NCBI GenBank assembly: GCA_021773835.1
Contig: JAJFJQ010000073.1
Span: 186,001-250,000, forward strand
Direction: 5' to 3'
DNA length: 64,000 bases
Origin: Gammaproteobacteria bacterium
Lineage (GTDB): Bacteria > Pseudomonadota > Gammaproteobacteria > Ga0077536
Numbering within the stretch: the first letter of the stretch is position 1; every line of letters begins with the position of its first letter. A program made the translations under genes and the position numbers. Below, one piece after another: positions 8,035-16,949 of this stretch. The notes below the pieces were generated by a model. The model saw nothing but the letters and a program-made list of their open reading frames with translations. It was not told the DNA's origin and did not search any database.

Positions 8035-9144
8035 ATGGCTAAACACGCAATTCGAATTGAGTCGATCGCGCCGAATCTATCGCCATCGATCCCGGCGCAG
8101 CTTGGCTTCGGACGCCATTTTACCGACCGAATGTTTACCCATCGATATACGGCGGAAAATGGTTGGCAAGACCCGACAATCGGTCCGTATCACGATCTGA
8201 TCCTAGATCCAGCGGCGGCAGCACTACATTGCGGACAGATGGTATTCGACGGGACAAAGGCGTACCGACGACCTGACGGTGATCTTAATCTTTTCCGAAT
8301 CGATCGAAACGTTGCCCGGATCAATCGTTCGGCCGAACGCATGGGCATGCCGGCCGTCGATGAGGAACTACACACCGAAGCGATAGAGACCTTGGTAAGT
8401 CTCGAACATCGATGGATGCCAAATATCGAGTCGGCGTCGCTTTATATCAGACCCGTGATAATGGCTACGGAACCGGTATTAGAGGTGCGCGCGAGCCACG
8501 AATACCTGCATTACATCATCGTGAGCCCAGTGGGACCATATTTCCCCGACGGCTTCAATCCAATTTCCGTTTTTGTGTCGCACGACCACGTGCGCGCCGT
8601 TCGTGGCGGTACTGGAGAAGCGAAGACACCGGGAAACTACGCCGCCAGCATTGCGATTTCCGAAGCCGCACGTAACAAAGGATGCCAACAGGTATTGTGG
8701 CTAGACGCGGTCGAGCGACGTTACATCGATGAGGTCGGCGCGATGAACATCGCCTTTGTCTATGGGGATAAAGAGATCCGCACGCCACCGTTGTCGGGTG
8801 CGATCTTGCATGGTGTGACGCGGGACTCGATACTGCGCTTGGCACCTGACTTGGGATTTGAGATGCACGAAACGCCGATGACGATTGCGGAGGTGTGGCG
8901 GGATATTGAAAATGGCCAAATCACGGAGGCTTTTGGGATGGGTACGGCGGCCGTCGTCGCCCCAGTTGGTGCCCTGGTATACCAAGAGCGTGAAGCCACC
9001 TTAAATGGGGGCCAGACAGGCCCTGTGGCGCGCCGCCTGTACGACGAGTTAACCAGTATCCAATACGGGCGTGCAGCCGATCCCTATGGATGGACTACCG
9101 TTGTGCCCGTGGCTGTGGACGAGCAATCTCTGGCGATGCGCTGA
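8035..9144 (+). CDS. ilvE: Branched-chain amino acid aminotransferase (type II)
   Basis: A 369-residue fold-type IV PLP aminotransferase of the eukaryote-like BCAT branch, interconverting Leu, Ile and Val with their 2-oxo acids. Recognisable segments are FGRHFTDRMF near residue 25, ALHCGQMVFDGTKAYR (64-79), SLYIRPVIMATEP (135-147), and the PLP-lysine motif GGTGEAKTPGNYA with Lys at about 197. DEVGAMNIAFVY follows. Length is normal for this branch. The ATG at 8035 was preferred over the long open frame upstream because family similarity begins there. Transamination products would suit the acyl-CoA dehydrogenases nearby, but an anabolic role is equally possible. Confidence 0.9.
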   Translation: MAKHAIRIESIAPNLSPSIPAQLGFGRHFTDRMFTHRYTAENGWQDPTIGPYHDLILDPAAAALHCGQMVFDGTKAYRRPDGDLNLFRIDRNVARINRSAERMGMPAVDEELHTEAIETLVSLEHRWMPNIESASLYIRPVIMATEPVLEVRASHEYLHYIIVSPVGPYFPDGFNPISVFVSHDHVRAVRGGTGEAKTPGNYAASIAISEAARNKGCQQVLWLDAVERRYIDEVGAMNIAFVYGDKEIRTPPLSGAILHGVTRDSILRLAPDLGFEMHETPMTIAEVWRDIENGQITEAFGMGTAAVVAPVGALVYQEREATLNGGQTGPVARRLYDELTSIQYGRAADPYGWTTVVPVAVDEQSLAMR

Positions 9145-9284
9145 GGACCCTAATTGACTCGCATTGTTGCCTTAGGATTGCCACAATTGCAGTCTATGAT
9201 TCACGTCGCTAGGAGCACTGAAGCCAACACGGACGTCGGTGTCGAAATTGGACTTGAGCGAATCTATACCCGGTGAGGTGATTT

Positions 9285-10214
9285 ATGACGAACTCCATTT
9301 ACGCTAAAGGTTGTGCGTGGATTAACGATGAATTCGTGCCGATCGATAAGGCCGCGATTCCGATCACCGATACGGGATTTACGCGATCGGATCTTACCTA
9401 CGATGTTGTCGCGGTTTGGAATGGAAAGTTTTTTCGACTCGCGGACCACCTCGATCGCTTCGAACGTGGGTGGAACCGAATTCGGATGCAACCGCAAATC
9501 ACGCGCGCAGCGATGGAAGATATCTTGTTTGATTGCGTCGCTAAATCAGGTCTGCGTGAAGCTTATGTCGAAATGATAGTCACCCGCGGCATTCCCGTAG
9601 ATGGGGATCGAGACCCACGAAATTACATCAATCGATTTTATGCCTTCGCAATACCCTACGTATGGATTGCCAAACCAGACCATCAGCTGGAAGGAATCAA
9701 ACTCGTCATCGCAAACGACACGCTACGTACACCAACGACATCGATTGATCCGACGGTGAAGAATTTTCAATGGGGCGATTTAGTCAAGGGTTTATTGGAG
9801 GCCTACGATAGAGACGCGTATACGGCGGTTTTACTCGACGGAGACGGGAACGTTACGGAAGGCCCAGGATTCAATGTTTTCGCCTATTTTGAAGGTCGGC
9901 TGATCACTCCCCCGGACGGCGTGTTGCAGGGCATCACGCGTGCGACAGTCATCGATTTGGCTGAAGAGCTCGGGATCCCGTGTTCCGTCGAGCGCTTAAG
10001 TGCAGAACAACTACGCGTGGCAGATGAGGTATTTTTAACCAGTACGGCAGGTGGTGTGATGCCAGTCAGCATGATCGACGGGCAGGCGGTTGCCAACGGC
10101 GACCCAGGCAAGGTAACAATGCTGGTACGCGAACTCTATTGGCAAGCGCATGAGCGGGAGCAATGGACGTCTGTCGTTACCTATGAGCAACCAGCTTTGG
10201 AGTCGATTGGCTAG
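9285..10214 (+). CDS. Fold-type IV aminotransferase, (R)-amine transaminase-like
   Basis: A 309-residue class IV PLP aminotransferase. The PLP lysine lies in IDPTVKNFQW (about Lys159), and VTEGPGFNVF (about 195-204) carries the cofactor-contacting glutamate. The N-terminal half has SDLTYDV followed by VWNGKFFRLADHLDRF, and later AYVEMIVTRG. These segments closely resemble the fungal and bacterial (R)-selective amine:pyruvate transaminases rather than typical IlvE or D-alanine aminotransferases. This subfamily assignment is from memory of the motif. The natural substrate is unknown; amines, D-amino acids or branched-chain substrates are all possible. It follows the BCAT-type gene by 140 bases on the same strand. 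GAGG precedes the ATG. Confidence 0.88.
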   Translation: MTNSIYAKGCAWINDEFVPIDKAAIPITDTGFTRSDLTYDVVAVWNGKFFRLADHLDRFERGWNRIRMQPQITRAAMEDILFDCVAKSGLREAYVEMIVTRGIPVDGDRDPRNYINRFYAFAIPYVWIAKPDHQLEGIKLVIANDTLRTPTTSIDPTVKNFQWGDLVKGLLEAYDRDAYTAVLLDGDGNVTEGPGFNVFAYFEGRLITPPDGVLQGITRATVIDLAEELGIPCSVERLSAEQLRVADEVFLTSTAGGVMPVSMIDGQAVANGDPGKVTMLVRELYWQAHEREQWTSVVTYEQPALESIG

Positions 10215-10244
10215 CACATTACGGTTAACCGCAATTGCCGGACG

Positions 10245-11210
10245 CTAAGGCGTGTTTGACAGCGCACCAATACCTGAAATCAAGTCATAGAAGATCGCTA
10301 AGTTCGGTGTCTTAACGCCAACACGGCTCGCTTCAGTGAGTGCGAAACCGAGGGTCTCCTCGACCTCCAACGGTTTTCCTCGTTCCAGATCCTGGAGTGA
10401 TGACATGCGATGCTCTGGCGCCGAGCGCCGCAAATCCTCGCCAACTTCCATCACAATCTCGCGACCTCTATCGGGCTTTGCGGTTGCGATACTTGCCACC
10501 GGCATGGGTGATTGGTCGATAATCTCGATCTCGTTCGCCTCGGCAATTGCCGCCATTTCTTTGATCATGGCGGCCGCTAGGTTGGCGCAATAGGGGTCGG
10601 CAAGAAAGCTGCCAGTCGGTGATCGGGTAGCGACGGACAGGGAAAGCAAAGCTGTCCAGCCGACAAATTTTGACCATTCAACAACCTGGATATCTTCTTC
10701 CGCTTGAGTCTTGATGCCGCTGCGCTCGATGGCGCTCGCAATTGCCATGGCGCGCGTGCTTAGCCCGCCGGCGAGCTCGCCGAGATGGAGGCACACATTG
10801 CGAGTGAAGTGTACGGTGCCATCGTCGAGGAGTTCACCGCTGGTGTTGGCCATACAACCTAGCACTGCATTTGCGCCAAAGTGATGCTGCAGCTGCGCAT
10901 TTTTCAACACGCCGTTGGCCACGGAGAAAACCGAATCGAAGCGGCGCGGTGGCAAGGCTGCAATTGCAGCTTCATTGTCGTAGGTTTTGACCGTGACGAT
11001 CAGCAGATCTGTGTCTGTCACTGAAGCCGGGTCGGTGACGACAGGACATACGGCCGTGAAATCGGCGAGGCCAAGCACCACCAATCCGTCTTGTTTAACC
11101 TGGTCCGCGCGGCGTCCGCGCGCAAGGATCGTGACTTCATGCCCGGCCCGGCTAAGATGCGCGGCAAGGATGGTGCCGAGTGCCCCGGCGCCGACGACTA
11201 CGACGTCCAC
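10245..11210 (-). CDS. panE: Ketopantoate reductase-like NADPH oxidoreductase
   Basis: A 321-residue protein of the PanE/ApbA family (2-dehydropantoate 2-reductase). The N-terminal Rossmann motif is GAGALG at about residues 7-12, with VTILARGRRA giving the NADPH site. LIVTVKTYDN and VFSVANGVLKN follow. The C-terminal helical domain has EWSKFVGWTALLSLSVATR, equivalent to the NKL catalytic-lysine region. Many catabolic paralogues use this fold for other 2-oxo acids, so a pantothenate role is not certain. It follows the LLM gene by 15 bases, probably as its operon partner. No panB or panC is nearby, which favours a catabolic function. Confidence 0.85.
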   Translation of the reverse strand: MDVVVVGAGALGTILAAHLSRAGHEVTILARGRRADQVKQDGLVVLGLADFTAVCPVVTDPASVTDTDLLIVTVKTYDNEAAIAALPPRRFDSVFSVANGVLKNAQLQHHFGANAVLGCMANTSGELLDDGTVHFTRNVCLHLGELAGGLSTRAMAIASAIERSGIKTQAEEDIQVVEWSKFVGWTALLSLSVATRSPTGSFLADPYCANLAAAMIKEMAAIAEANEIEIIDQSPMPVASIATAKPDRGREIVMEVGEDLRRSAPEHRMSSLQDLERGKPLEVEETLGFALTEASRVGVKTPNLAIFYDLISGIGALSNTP

Positions 11211-11225
11211 GATAAATCCGGTGGC

Positions 11226-12248
11226 CTATTCGCCCCTGAAGCTCGGCATTATTTCGGTTGCAAACAATTCCATCGAGCGCGTCGCTTTAGCCGGGTCCAA
11301 ACCGGGAAACTGCATGTCCATAATGAAATCGGTACATTGAAAGTCTTTACAAAATTGCTCCAATTTTTCCCCGACCTCAGCTGGCGTGCCTATCATCATC
11401 GCATCCGCGGCAGGCGAACTGCGTAATTCCTTCGCATTCGCCGCTGGTAGCGGGTTGGCGTCGCCTTCAGCATCCTTGGCTTCGGACAGAATGTCCTGAT
11501 AGAACGTCATCAGATGCCATAGGTGATCTTGGCACTCGTCCCACGCTTGGTCACTGCTATCGGCGACGTAGACCATGCGCAATTGGGCGACGTTGAAGTC
11601 GGCCGGATCGTAGCCACATTCCTTGAGTGTTTCGATATACAGCGGCGCCGGATCCGGCCCAAGAGTTGCCATCAAATGATAGCCACTCTTGGCCGCATTC
11701 CGGATCGCCTTTGGCCCGCGTGCACCGACCCAGATTGGCGGGTGCGGTTGTTGCACCGACTTCGGCGATAAAGTCATATCCTTTATTTGCGTGTATTTTC
11801 CGTTAAACGTTACCCGGTCTTCAGAAAACAGCTTCTTGATGATCTCCGTGCTTTCACGGGTGCGCTCTCCGCGGGTGCTGCGATCCATGCACAGCGCGTT
11901 CCATTCGTGATACGAGTAACCTTGTCCGATGCCGAAGTCGAAGCGTCCATTGGAAAATATGTCGACGCAGGCGGCGTCTTCGGCCGCACGAACGGGGTGC
12001 TGGTACGGCAGAACTACGATAAAGCTTCCGATCCGGATCTTTTGGGTTCTGGCCGCGATTGCAGTGGCTGTTGGGAACAGCGATGGATTGTAGCCGTCTT
12101 CTGTAAAATGGTGTTCCGTGAGCCAGACATTGTCGTAGCCGAGCTCTTCGCCACGGACGATCTGGTCGAGGATGGCGCTGTAGAATTCCGGAAACGGCTT
12201 ACGCCACTTAACGGGATTGCGGAAGTCCTCCATAAAGCCAAAACGCAT
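11226..12248 (-). CDS. LLM-class flavin-dependent oxidoreductase (alkanal monooxygenase-like)
   Basis: A 340-residue luciferase-like protein closer to the bacterial luciferase alpha branch than the LLM enzyme at the left end: GEELGYDNVWLTEHHFTEDG (about 34-53) carries the EHHF motif of this branch, followed by ARTQKIRIGSFIVVLPYQHP and FDFGIGQGY. These enzymes use FMNH2 and oxygen to oxidise or cleave organic substrates. The start ATG has GGAG about eight bases upstream. It is first in a two-gene operon with the PanE-like gene, 15 bases downstream. No flavin reductase gene is adjacent. The substrate is unknown. Confidence 0.9.
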   Translation of the reverse strand: MRFGFMEDFRNPVKWRKPFPEFYSAILDQIVRGEELGYDNVWLTEHHFTEDGYNPSLFPTATAIAARTQKIRIGSFIVVLPYQHPVRAAEDAACVDIFSNGRFDFGIGQGYSYHEWNALCMDRSTRGERTRESTEIIKKLFSEDRVTFNGKYTQIKDMTLSPKSVQQPHPPIWVGARGPKAIRNAAKSGYHLMATLGPDPAPLYIETLKECGYDPADFNVAQLRMVYVADSSDQAWDECQDHLWHLMTFYQDILSEAKDAEGDANPLPAANAKELRSSPAADAMMIGTPAEVGEKLEQFCKDFQCTDFIMDMQFPGLDPAKATRSMELFATEIMPSFRGE

Positions 12249-12405
12249 AGGTGTTCTCCAGATTAAACCGAAAGAGGACGAGCCTATTGCGTGGTGCCGA
12301 GAGCGTCAATAAGCGCTACGTAGTGTCAGAGCTTTACGCGCACTCTTAAACTAAGAGGCCGGCTTCAGAAAACCTTGAGCAGTTGGCGAGATGGTTGGTC
12401 CGTCG

Positions 12406-12424
12406 CCGCAAATCACATTTGCGG
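12406..12424. terminator. Hairpin downstream of the ComFB-like gene
   Basis: A perfect 8-bp stem, CCGCAAAT paired with ATTTGCGG, has a CAC loop. It lies 33 bases beyond the stop of the ComFB-like gene. No U-run follows, so it is a probable transcript-end hairpin, not a proven terminator. Its outer six pairs are the same as in the hairpin at 6658-6679. Confidence 0.4.
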
Positions 12425-12456
12425 ACATTAATCAGACAAGCTGTAGCCGTTCGCTA

Positions 12457-12771
12457 TTAGCCGGTTTCAGCAAGAGGCGGGTTGTCGAGCACGCGTGCGA
12501 TTGCATTGGTCACCGCCACATCGACAGCCCGATTAATCTTTTCGAGTTCGCTCGCGCTAATAAAAAACATCCAATCGACTGCATGACGGACGTACTTCGG
12601 CGGTAGCTTGTTAAGCGCGAGGCAAGCCGCGTCGGCTTGTGCTTCCGGTGACAGGTCGCCCCCAACTTTTTGCAGGTGCTCGATAACGAGATTTTCGTAG
12701 ACGTTCGATAGGTCGTTTAGCGCCTCCGAGCGTTCCGAGTTCGGTTCAATATTCTGCACCTTGTCATTCAT
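12457..12771 (-). CDS. ComFB-like protein
   Basis: A 104-residue protein matching the late-competence ComFB pattern: NVYENLVIEHL, an acidic spacer, then ADAACLALNKLPPKYV. ComFB proteins are small helical proteins. The typical zinc-binding cysteines before the ALNxLPPxY block are not conserved here, where only one cysteine is seen. Some ComFB members have been described as cyclic dinucleotide binders; that role is not shown here. The start could be ATG 12771 or TTG 12804; the latter has GGAG four bases upstream. The gene is isolated, with no competence genes nearby. Confidence 0.75.
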   Translation of the reverse strand: MNDKVQNIEPNSERSEALNDLSNVYENLVIEHLQKVGGDLSPEAQADAACLALNKLPPKYVRHAVDWMFFISASELEKINRAVDVAVTNAIARVLDNPPLAETG

Positions 12772-12998
12772 CGTATTCAGCTCTTTACGTTGTTGTTTAT
12801 CCAAATCGCTCCGCGGCTCGGTGCCGCTAGGAGTCCCTCTGGGCTCAAGGTTGTCGGACCTGACCCCAGCCTGATGCCTAAACTAACGTTGCTACACTGG
12901 TAGTTAGGCCAGCAGGCTAGCATGGAGCCCAATCTGCAATCACTGGTTTGGATGTGTCAAAATGATAAATCTTTGATCGCCGCAACAGGACTCACAAA

Positions 12999-14000
12999 AT
13001 GGCCGAATATGTCATGTCAGCGCTACATGAGGGGTTGCATCTCCCCACCACAGACACAAATTTCAATGAAAGCGTCTATACCAACGGATTCGACCCGGCG
13101 AGCCGCATTGGCGGCTGGATGCGGCTAGGAAATCGCGTGAACGAGGGCTATGCAGAACTCTCGGTTTGCTTCTATTTGCCAGACGGGCGGGTCGCATGCC
13201 AGTTTCATCGACCGCGGATTGAGGCCAATGAGTGTTTTATGGCGGGGGGCATGGAGTATCGGGTAACCGAAGCTTTGCAGGCCGTCGAGATGAGCTATCG
13301 TGGTGAGATCCTCGTATTGGACGATCCGAATTTGCTCCGGGATCCCAAGCGTCTCTACGCGGAGGTGTCGCCGCAAGCGTGCGAAATCGAGTTCGAACTC
13401 AAAAAATTGTCACCGATCCACGGCGGCGAGCCGGCAACCGCCGAACAACAGACCATGTACGGTCGCGATTTCTCTTTGGGGCATTTTTATCAGCATATGA
13501 AAACGCTCGGCACGATCCGGATCGGCAATGACGAATGGAAAATGGATGGGCTCGGCTGGCGCGACCATTCGTGGGGTCCGCGCTATTGGACCAATATCAA
13601 TTACTACCGATTATTTATCGCTAATTTTGGCGAGGACCGTGGCATCACGGTGCTGAAGATTACGGACACCGATGGCACCACTCGGCGTACGGGCGTGGTG
13701 CATTTCGACGGACAGCTTGAGGACATCACTGATATAGATTTACTGACCGAGTGGACAGCTGAGAAAGACCCGAGTGCCATGCGGCTCATCCTACGCACGG
13801 CCAACCGGTCGGTAACATTAGACGGCAAGGTTCTAACCTTGGCGCCGTTGCGCAACCGTCGCAAGATTGGTGACGAGATGTTGCTGACCCGAATCGCCGA
13901 GGGCTTTACCGAGTGGCGCTGGGACGATCGTGCGGGTCTAGGGGTGAGTGAATATATCGAGCGAATAGAGCACGGACAGCCAGTCGGGTTTCCGCAGTGA
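12999..14000 (+). CDS. CrtC/AttH-like (DUF7064/7065-type) protein
   Basis: A 333-residue protein without signal peptide, made of two beta-rich halves. The central DGLGWRDHSWGPRYW segment (about residues 184-198) is the hallmark I associate with lipocalin-like AttH/CrtC (hydroxyneurosporene hydratase) relatives and the DUF7064/DUF7065 proteins found beside acyl-CoA metabolism genes. No catalytic mechanism is established for these and I infer none. AGGA stands nine bases before the ATG. It is the first gene of a run with an APH-type kinase, a DUF6285-like protein and a crotonase, which suggests a shared lipid, terpenoid or steroid catabolic role. Confidence 0.75.
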   Translation: MAEYVMSALHEGLHLPTTDTNFNESVYTNGFDPASRIGGWMRLGNRVNEGYAELSVCFYLPDGRVACQFHRPRIEANECFMAGGMEYRVTEALQAVEMSYRGEILVLDDPNLLRDPKRLYAEVSPQACEIEFELKKLSPIHGGEPATAEQQTMYGRDFSLGHFYQHMKTLGTIRIGNDEWKMDGLGWRDHSWGPRYWTNINYYRLFIANFGEDRGITVLKITDTDGTTRRTGVVHFDGQLEDITDIDLLTEWTAEKDPSAMRLILRTANRSVTLDGKVLTLAPLRNRRKIGDEMLLTRIAEGFTEWRWDDRAGLGVSEYIERIEHGQPVGFPQ

Positions 14001-14043
14001 ATACATTTGTAGTCTAACTTTGACGACCTTGACCCAGCAGTAA

Positions 14044-15066
14044 ATGGCCCAAGATCTGAGTATTGATCCGGACGTTGCGCAGGTCCGCGATCGGCTGCTC
14101 GCGGCCGTACGTAGGCGATACGGCGAGCGCGCCGGGATCGAAAATCTAGTATCAGCGACACTTGGCGGATCGAATCGGACAGTATTGTTCGATTTTAATG
14201 ACGATCGCGCATCCACTCGTCGACTTGTCTTGCGCCAAGAAACTTATGCGCTTGCACAATCACCGTTTCTCGCACCGCACCCGCAGTTTCGTCTGTTAAA
14301 GATCGCCCACCGCGCCGGAATACCCGTGCCCGAGCCGATTTTCGAATTGGATGATGATGATGGTTTAGGGCGCGGTTACATCGTCGCCTGTGTCCTCGGA
14401 GAGACATTGCCAAAGCGCTTGGTCAACGATCCTGACTTCTCCACTGCTCGCGCACGATTTTCCGCGCAATGCGGAGAAATTTTGGCCCGCTTACATGCAC
14501 TAGATCCGGTCGCTGCCGAGTTTCTTGCAGACGTGCCTGACAGTCTGGATCCGGTGGCCGCGCAAACGGCGCGATATGATAGTTACGCACAAACACACCC
14601 AGCGATTGAGCTTGGTTTGCGCTGGTTGCACTTAAATCGTCCCACAGCCTCGAAGCCATGTTTGCTCCATGGCGATTTCCGCAATGGGAACTTAATTGTC
14701 GATCACGGCGGGATCCGCGCCGTGTTGGACTGGGAGTGCGCGCACTTGGGCGACCCAATGGAGGACATCGGTTGGCTTTGCACCAGGTCCTGGCGCTTTG
14801 GGTACCCGGATCGACCGATTGGGGGTATCGGTACCAGGAAAGAGTTTGCGACTGCCTACGCGGCCAACGGTGGCGTTGACGTAGACTGGGAGCGAGTACA
14901 TTGGTGGGAAGTTTTCGGCTTAGTTCGATGGGCGGTACTGAATGTCATGCAAGCCCACGGGCACATTGGAGGCCAACGACGGGCCATTCCGTTCGCCGCG
15001 TGTGGACGCAACACCTGCGTTATCGAATATGATCTTTTAATGACCTTATCGGGAGAATACGACTGA
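14044..15066 (+). CDS. APH-type phosphotransferase family protein
   Basis: A 340-residue kinase-fold protein of the aminoglycoside phosphotransferase/choline kinase superfamily. It has the catalytic loop LLHGDFRNGNLIVD (about 206-219) and the metal-binding AVLDWECAHLGDPMEDIGW (about 225-243). The N-lobe has SATLGGSNRTVLFDF. This acyl-CoA-dehydrogenase-associated branch (ACAD10-like) occurs in fatty acid and steroid catabolism operons, where it probably phosphorylates a hydroxyacyl intermediate rather than an antibiotic. Its TGA overlaps the next gene's ATG by one base, implying translational coupling. Confidence 0.88.
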   Translation: MAQDLSIDPDVAQVRDRLLAAVRRRYGERAGIENLVSATLGGSNRTVLFDFNDDRASTRRLVLRQETYALAQSPFLAPHPQFRLLKIAHRAGIPVPEPIFELDDDDGLGRGYIVACVLGETLPKRLVNDPDFSTARARFSAQCGEILARLHALDPVAAEFLADVPDSLDPVAAQTARYDSYAQTHPAIELGLRWLHLNRPTASKPCLLHGDFRNGNLIVDHGGIRAVLDWECAHLGDPMEDIGWLCTRSWRFGYPDRPIGGIGTRKEFATAYAANGGVDVDWERVHWWEVFGLVRWAVLNVMQAHGHIGGQRRAIPFAACGRNTCVIEYDLLMTLSGEYD

Positions 15067-15458
15067 TGAGTCGCAACTGGCCGACGGTTGATGAAATTAT
15101 GGCTACGGTCGACGAGCTTCTGGAGACAATTGTTGACCGGTTGGATGAGCGGGACCGTTACGACGCGCTATGTGCGCGCTACCTCTTAGACGTCGGCAGA
15201 CGTGAACTTGCGGTCGGCAAGGTTCTCGACGCGCAAGAATTGCGTGAACTGCAATCTTTTACGGGCGAGTCGGGCAGCCTTGAGGAACTGCACAAAAATC
15301 TGGGTCAGTCAATTCGTGCGGGCCGTTACGACGAACAATGGCAGCAGGTATTCGAGCTTGTGTTAGCACACGTGGTCAACAACGTCTCGGTATCGAGGCC
15401 GGATCAATTGGAGCCACACCACCGCAAAGCCAAGGAGTCGACACAGGATTCTAGTTAA
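15066..15458 (+). CDS. DUF6285-like protein
   Basis: A 130-residue acidic, mostly helical protein. The N-terminal pattern (PTVDEIMATVDELLE, then a helix with LCARYLLDVGRREL) resembles DUF6285 proteins, which habitually sit next to APH-type kinases and acyl-CoA dehydrogenases. No catalytic motif is visible, and it may be a partner of the kinase. The one-base stop/start overlap with the kinase gene supports joint production. The C-terminus is polar and likely flexible. Confidence 0.7.
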   Translation: MSRNWPTVDEIMATVDELLETIVDRLDERDRYDALCARYLLDVGRRELAVGKVLDAQELRELQSFTGESGSLEELHKNLGQSIRAGRYDEQWQQVFELVLAHVVNNVSVSRPDQLEPHHRKAKESTQDSS

Positions 15459-15480
15459 GGCAATCACTTGAGAGAATACA

Positions 15481-16245
15481 ATGGAATTTGAAAGGATCGA
15501 CTTGCGAATTGCCGATGGCGTTGGCCGCATTACGCTTGATAATGTTGAAAACCATAACACCGTGGACCTTCGATTCACGCAAGAGCTGGCTAGCGCGGCG
15601 CGGCTTCTGGAAGCTGATCAAACGGTAAAAGTTGTTGTGCTCGGAGCCAACGGACCGGTGTTTTCCTTCGGTGGTGATCTGAACGATTTCATGCGTAATC
15701 GAGAGAATATTCAGACTCACATTAGAGAGATGGCGGCCCACTTCCATAATGCGGTTCTTTGCTTGACGCGCATGTCCGCGCCAGTTATTGCGGCCGTTAA
15801 TGGTATGGCTGCTGGGGGTGGTTTTAGTCTCGTATGCATGTCGGATATGGCGATTGCACGGCGATCGGCAAAATTTAATTTTGCCTACACCCGGTCAGGC
15901 TTAACCCCGGACGGTGGTTCTACGTATTTTTTAACCCGTTTGGTGGGGCCGCAGAAGGCGTTCGACATTATGGCAACGAACCCGACCTTGAGCGCCGAGC
16001 AGGCCCACGCGTTGGGTATCATCTCGCGGGTGGTTGACGACGACGATTTTGAAGCAGAGGTCGAGCACGTGGTGGCCGAGCTCATTGCCCTACCTTCGCA
16101 AGCGCTCCCGCGGCTGAAGGGACTATTACGTACGTCACTTAGCGCATCGCTCGAGCAGCAGTTCGAGCACGAGGCTAAATCGATTTCCGAAGTGGCCGCG
16201 ACCACCGAGACGGTCGCGATGCTGCAGTCGTTCCTTAAGAAGTAG
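15481..16245 (+). CDS. Crotonase-fold enoyl-CoA hydratase/isomerase
   Basis: A 254-residue crotonase superfamily enzyme. It has VVVLGANGPVFSFGGDLNDF (about 50-69), AAVNGMAAGGGFSLVCMSDMAIA (oxyanion hole) and SGLTPDGGSTYFLTRLVG. The two catalytic glutamates of true enoyl-CoA hydratases are absent: GGGFSL replaces GGGCEL, and the second position is not glutamate. The Asp of LTPDGG, used by PaaG-type and delta3,delta2-enoyl-CoA isomerases, is present. An isomerase is therefore more likely than a hydratase. It is last in the operon starting at 12999, 22 bases after the DUF6285-like gene. Confidence 0.88.
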   Translation: MEFERIDLRIADGVGRITLDNVENHNTVDLRFTQELASAARLLEADQTVKVVVLGANGPVFSFGGDLNDFMRNRENIQTHIREMAAHFHNAVLCLTRMSAPVIAAVNGMAAGGGFSLVCMSDMAIARRSAKFNFAYTRSGLTPDGGSTYFLTRLVGPQKAFDIMATNPTLSAEQAHALGIISRVVDDDDFEAEVEHVVAELIALPSQALPRLKGLLRTSLSASLEQQFEHEAKSISEVAATTETVAMLQSFLKK

Positions 16246-16297
16246 TTGCCACGCGCAATCGAATGAATCGGCGCCGAGTTTTGCGCTGATGCTCTTC

Positions 16298-16714
16298 CTA
16301 TTTTGTCGCGAGAAGGTCGCGGATCTCGGTCAATAGCTTTTCTTCGGCAGATGGTTCCGGCGGTGCTTCCGGCGCGGCTTCCTCTTCCTCTCCGGCGCGC
16401 GCTTGTTGGGCGGCATTCATCGCCTTAATTGCCATAAAGATGGCAAACGCGATGATAAGAAAATCAATAATGGTCATGATGAAGGTGCCGTAGTTGACCG
16501 ATACAGCTGCGACCTCACCTTGCGCTTCCTGGAGCACGTAGGCCAAATCGCTGAAATCGACCCCGCCCATAGCCAACCCAATCGGGGGCATAATGATGTC
16601 CTTAACTAGTGATGCGATGATCTTGCCGAAGGCTGCGCCAATGATGATGCCGACGGCCATATCGACAACGTTGCCTTTCATGGCGAATTCTTTGAACTCA
16701 CTCATCATTCCCAT
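16298..16714 (-). CDS. mscL: Large-conductance mechanosensitive channel MscL
   Basis: A 138-residue inner-membrane channel that opens under high membrane tension during osmotic downshock; it acts as a homopentamer. Typical sequence: [36 protein letters not shown] at the N-terminus and TM1, a periplasmic loop, TM2 ([20 protein letters not shown]), and a C-terminal cytoplasmic helix ending [12 protein letters not shown] after an acidic/proline linker. Length is normal for the family. ATG at 16714 has GGGAG seven bases upstream; the frame extends upstream without support. It is a single gene, convergent with the crotonase gene. Confidence 0.97.
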   Translation of the reverse strand: MGMMSEFKEFAMKGNVVDMAVGIIIGAAFGKIIASLVKDIIMPPIGLAMGGVDFSDLAYVLQEAQGEVAAVSVNYGTFIMTIIDFLIIAFAIFMAIKAMNAAQQARAGEEEEAAPEAPPEPSAEEKLLTEIRDLLATK

Positions 16715-16949
16715 TTTGCGTCTCCCGATTAGATTAATTATTGTTTTGATGATGCGCCGCACAAAAATATTTCGTTTTGCTTAAGCTGGCAGCGACGCAG
16801 CGATAATAACAACGTCTTTTTGCGGACGCTAGGTAGACTGAATTGACTGAGGCTCGGATAGTTTAGTCCGCGGTAGTGTCCTAGTAACGCTGCGTGGACA
16901 ATGCGCGGGCCCTCCGATAACCTCCGCCTTCGCAGACGCCCTACATCGA

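Noticed and set aside
13604-14161. A 185-codon minus-strand frame across the end of the CrtC-like gene
   Set aside because: It is antisense to two supported genes and rich in Arg and Ser in the manner of shadow frames.
14044-15066. Aminoglycoside resistance gene
   Set aside because: The kinase fold is shared with resistance enzymes, but the sequence type and the neighbouring acyl-CoA genes point to the ACAD-associated metabolic branch.
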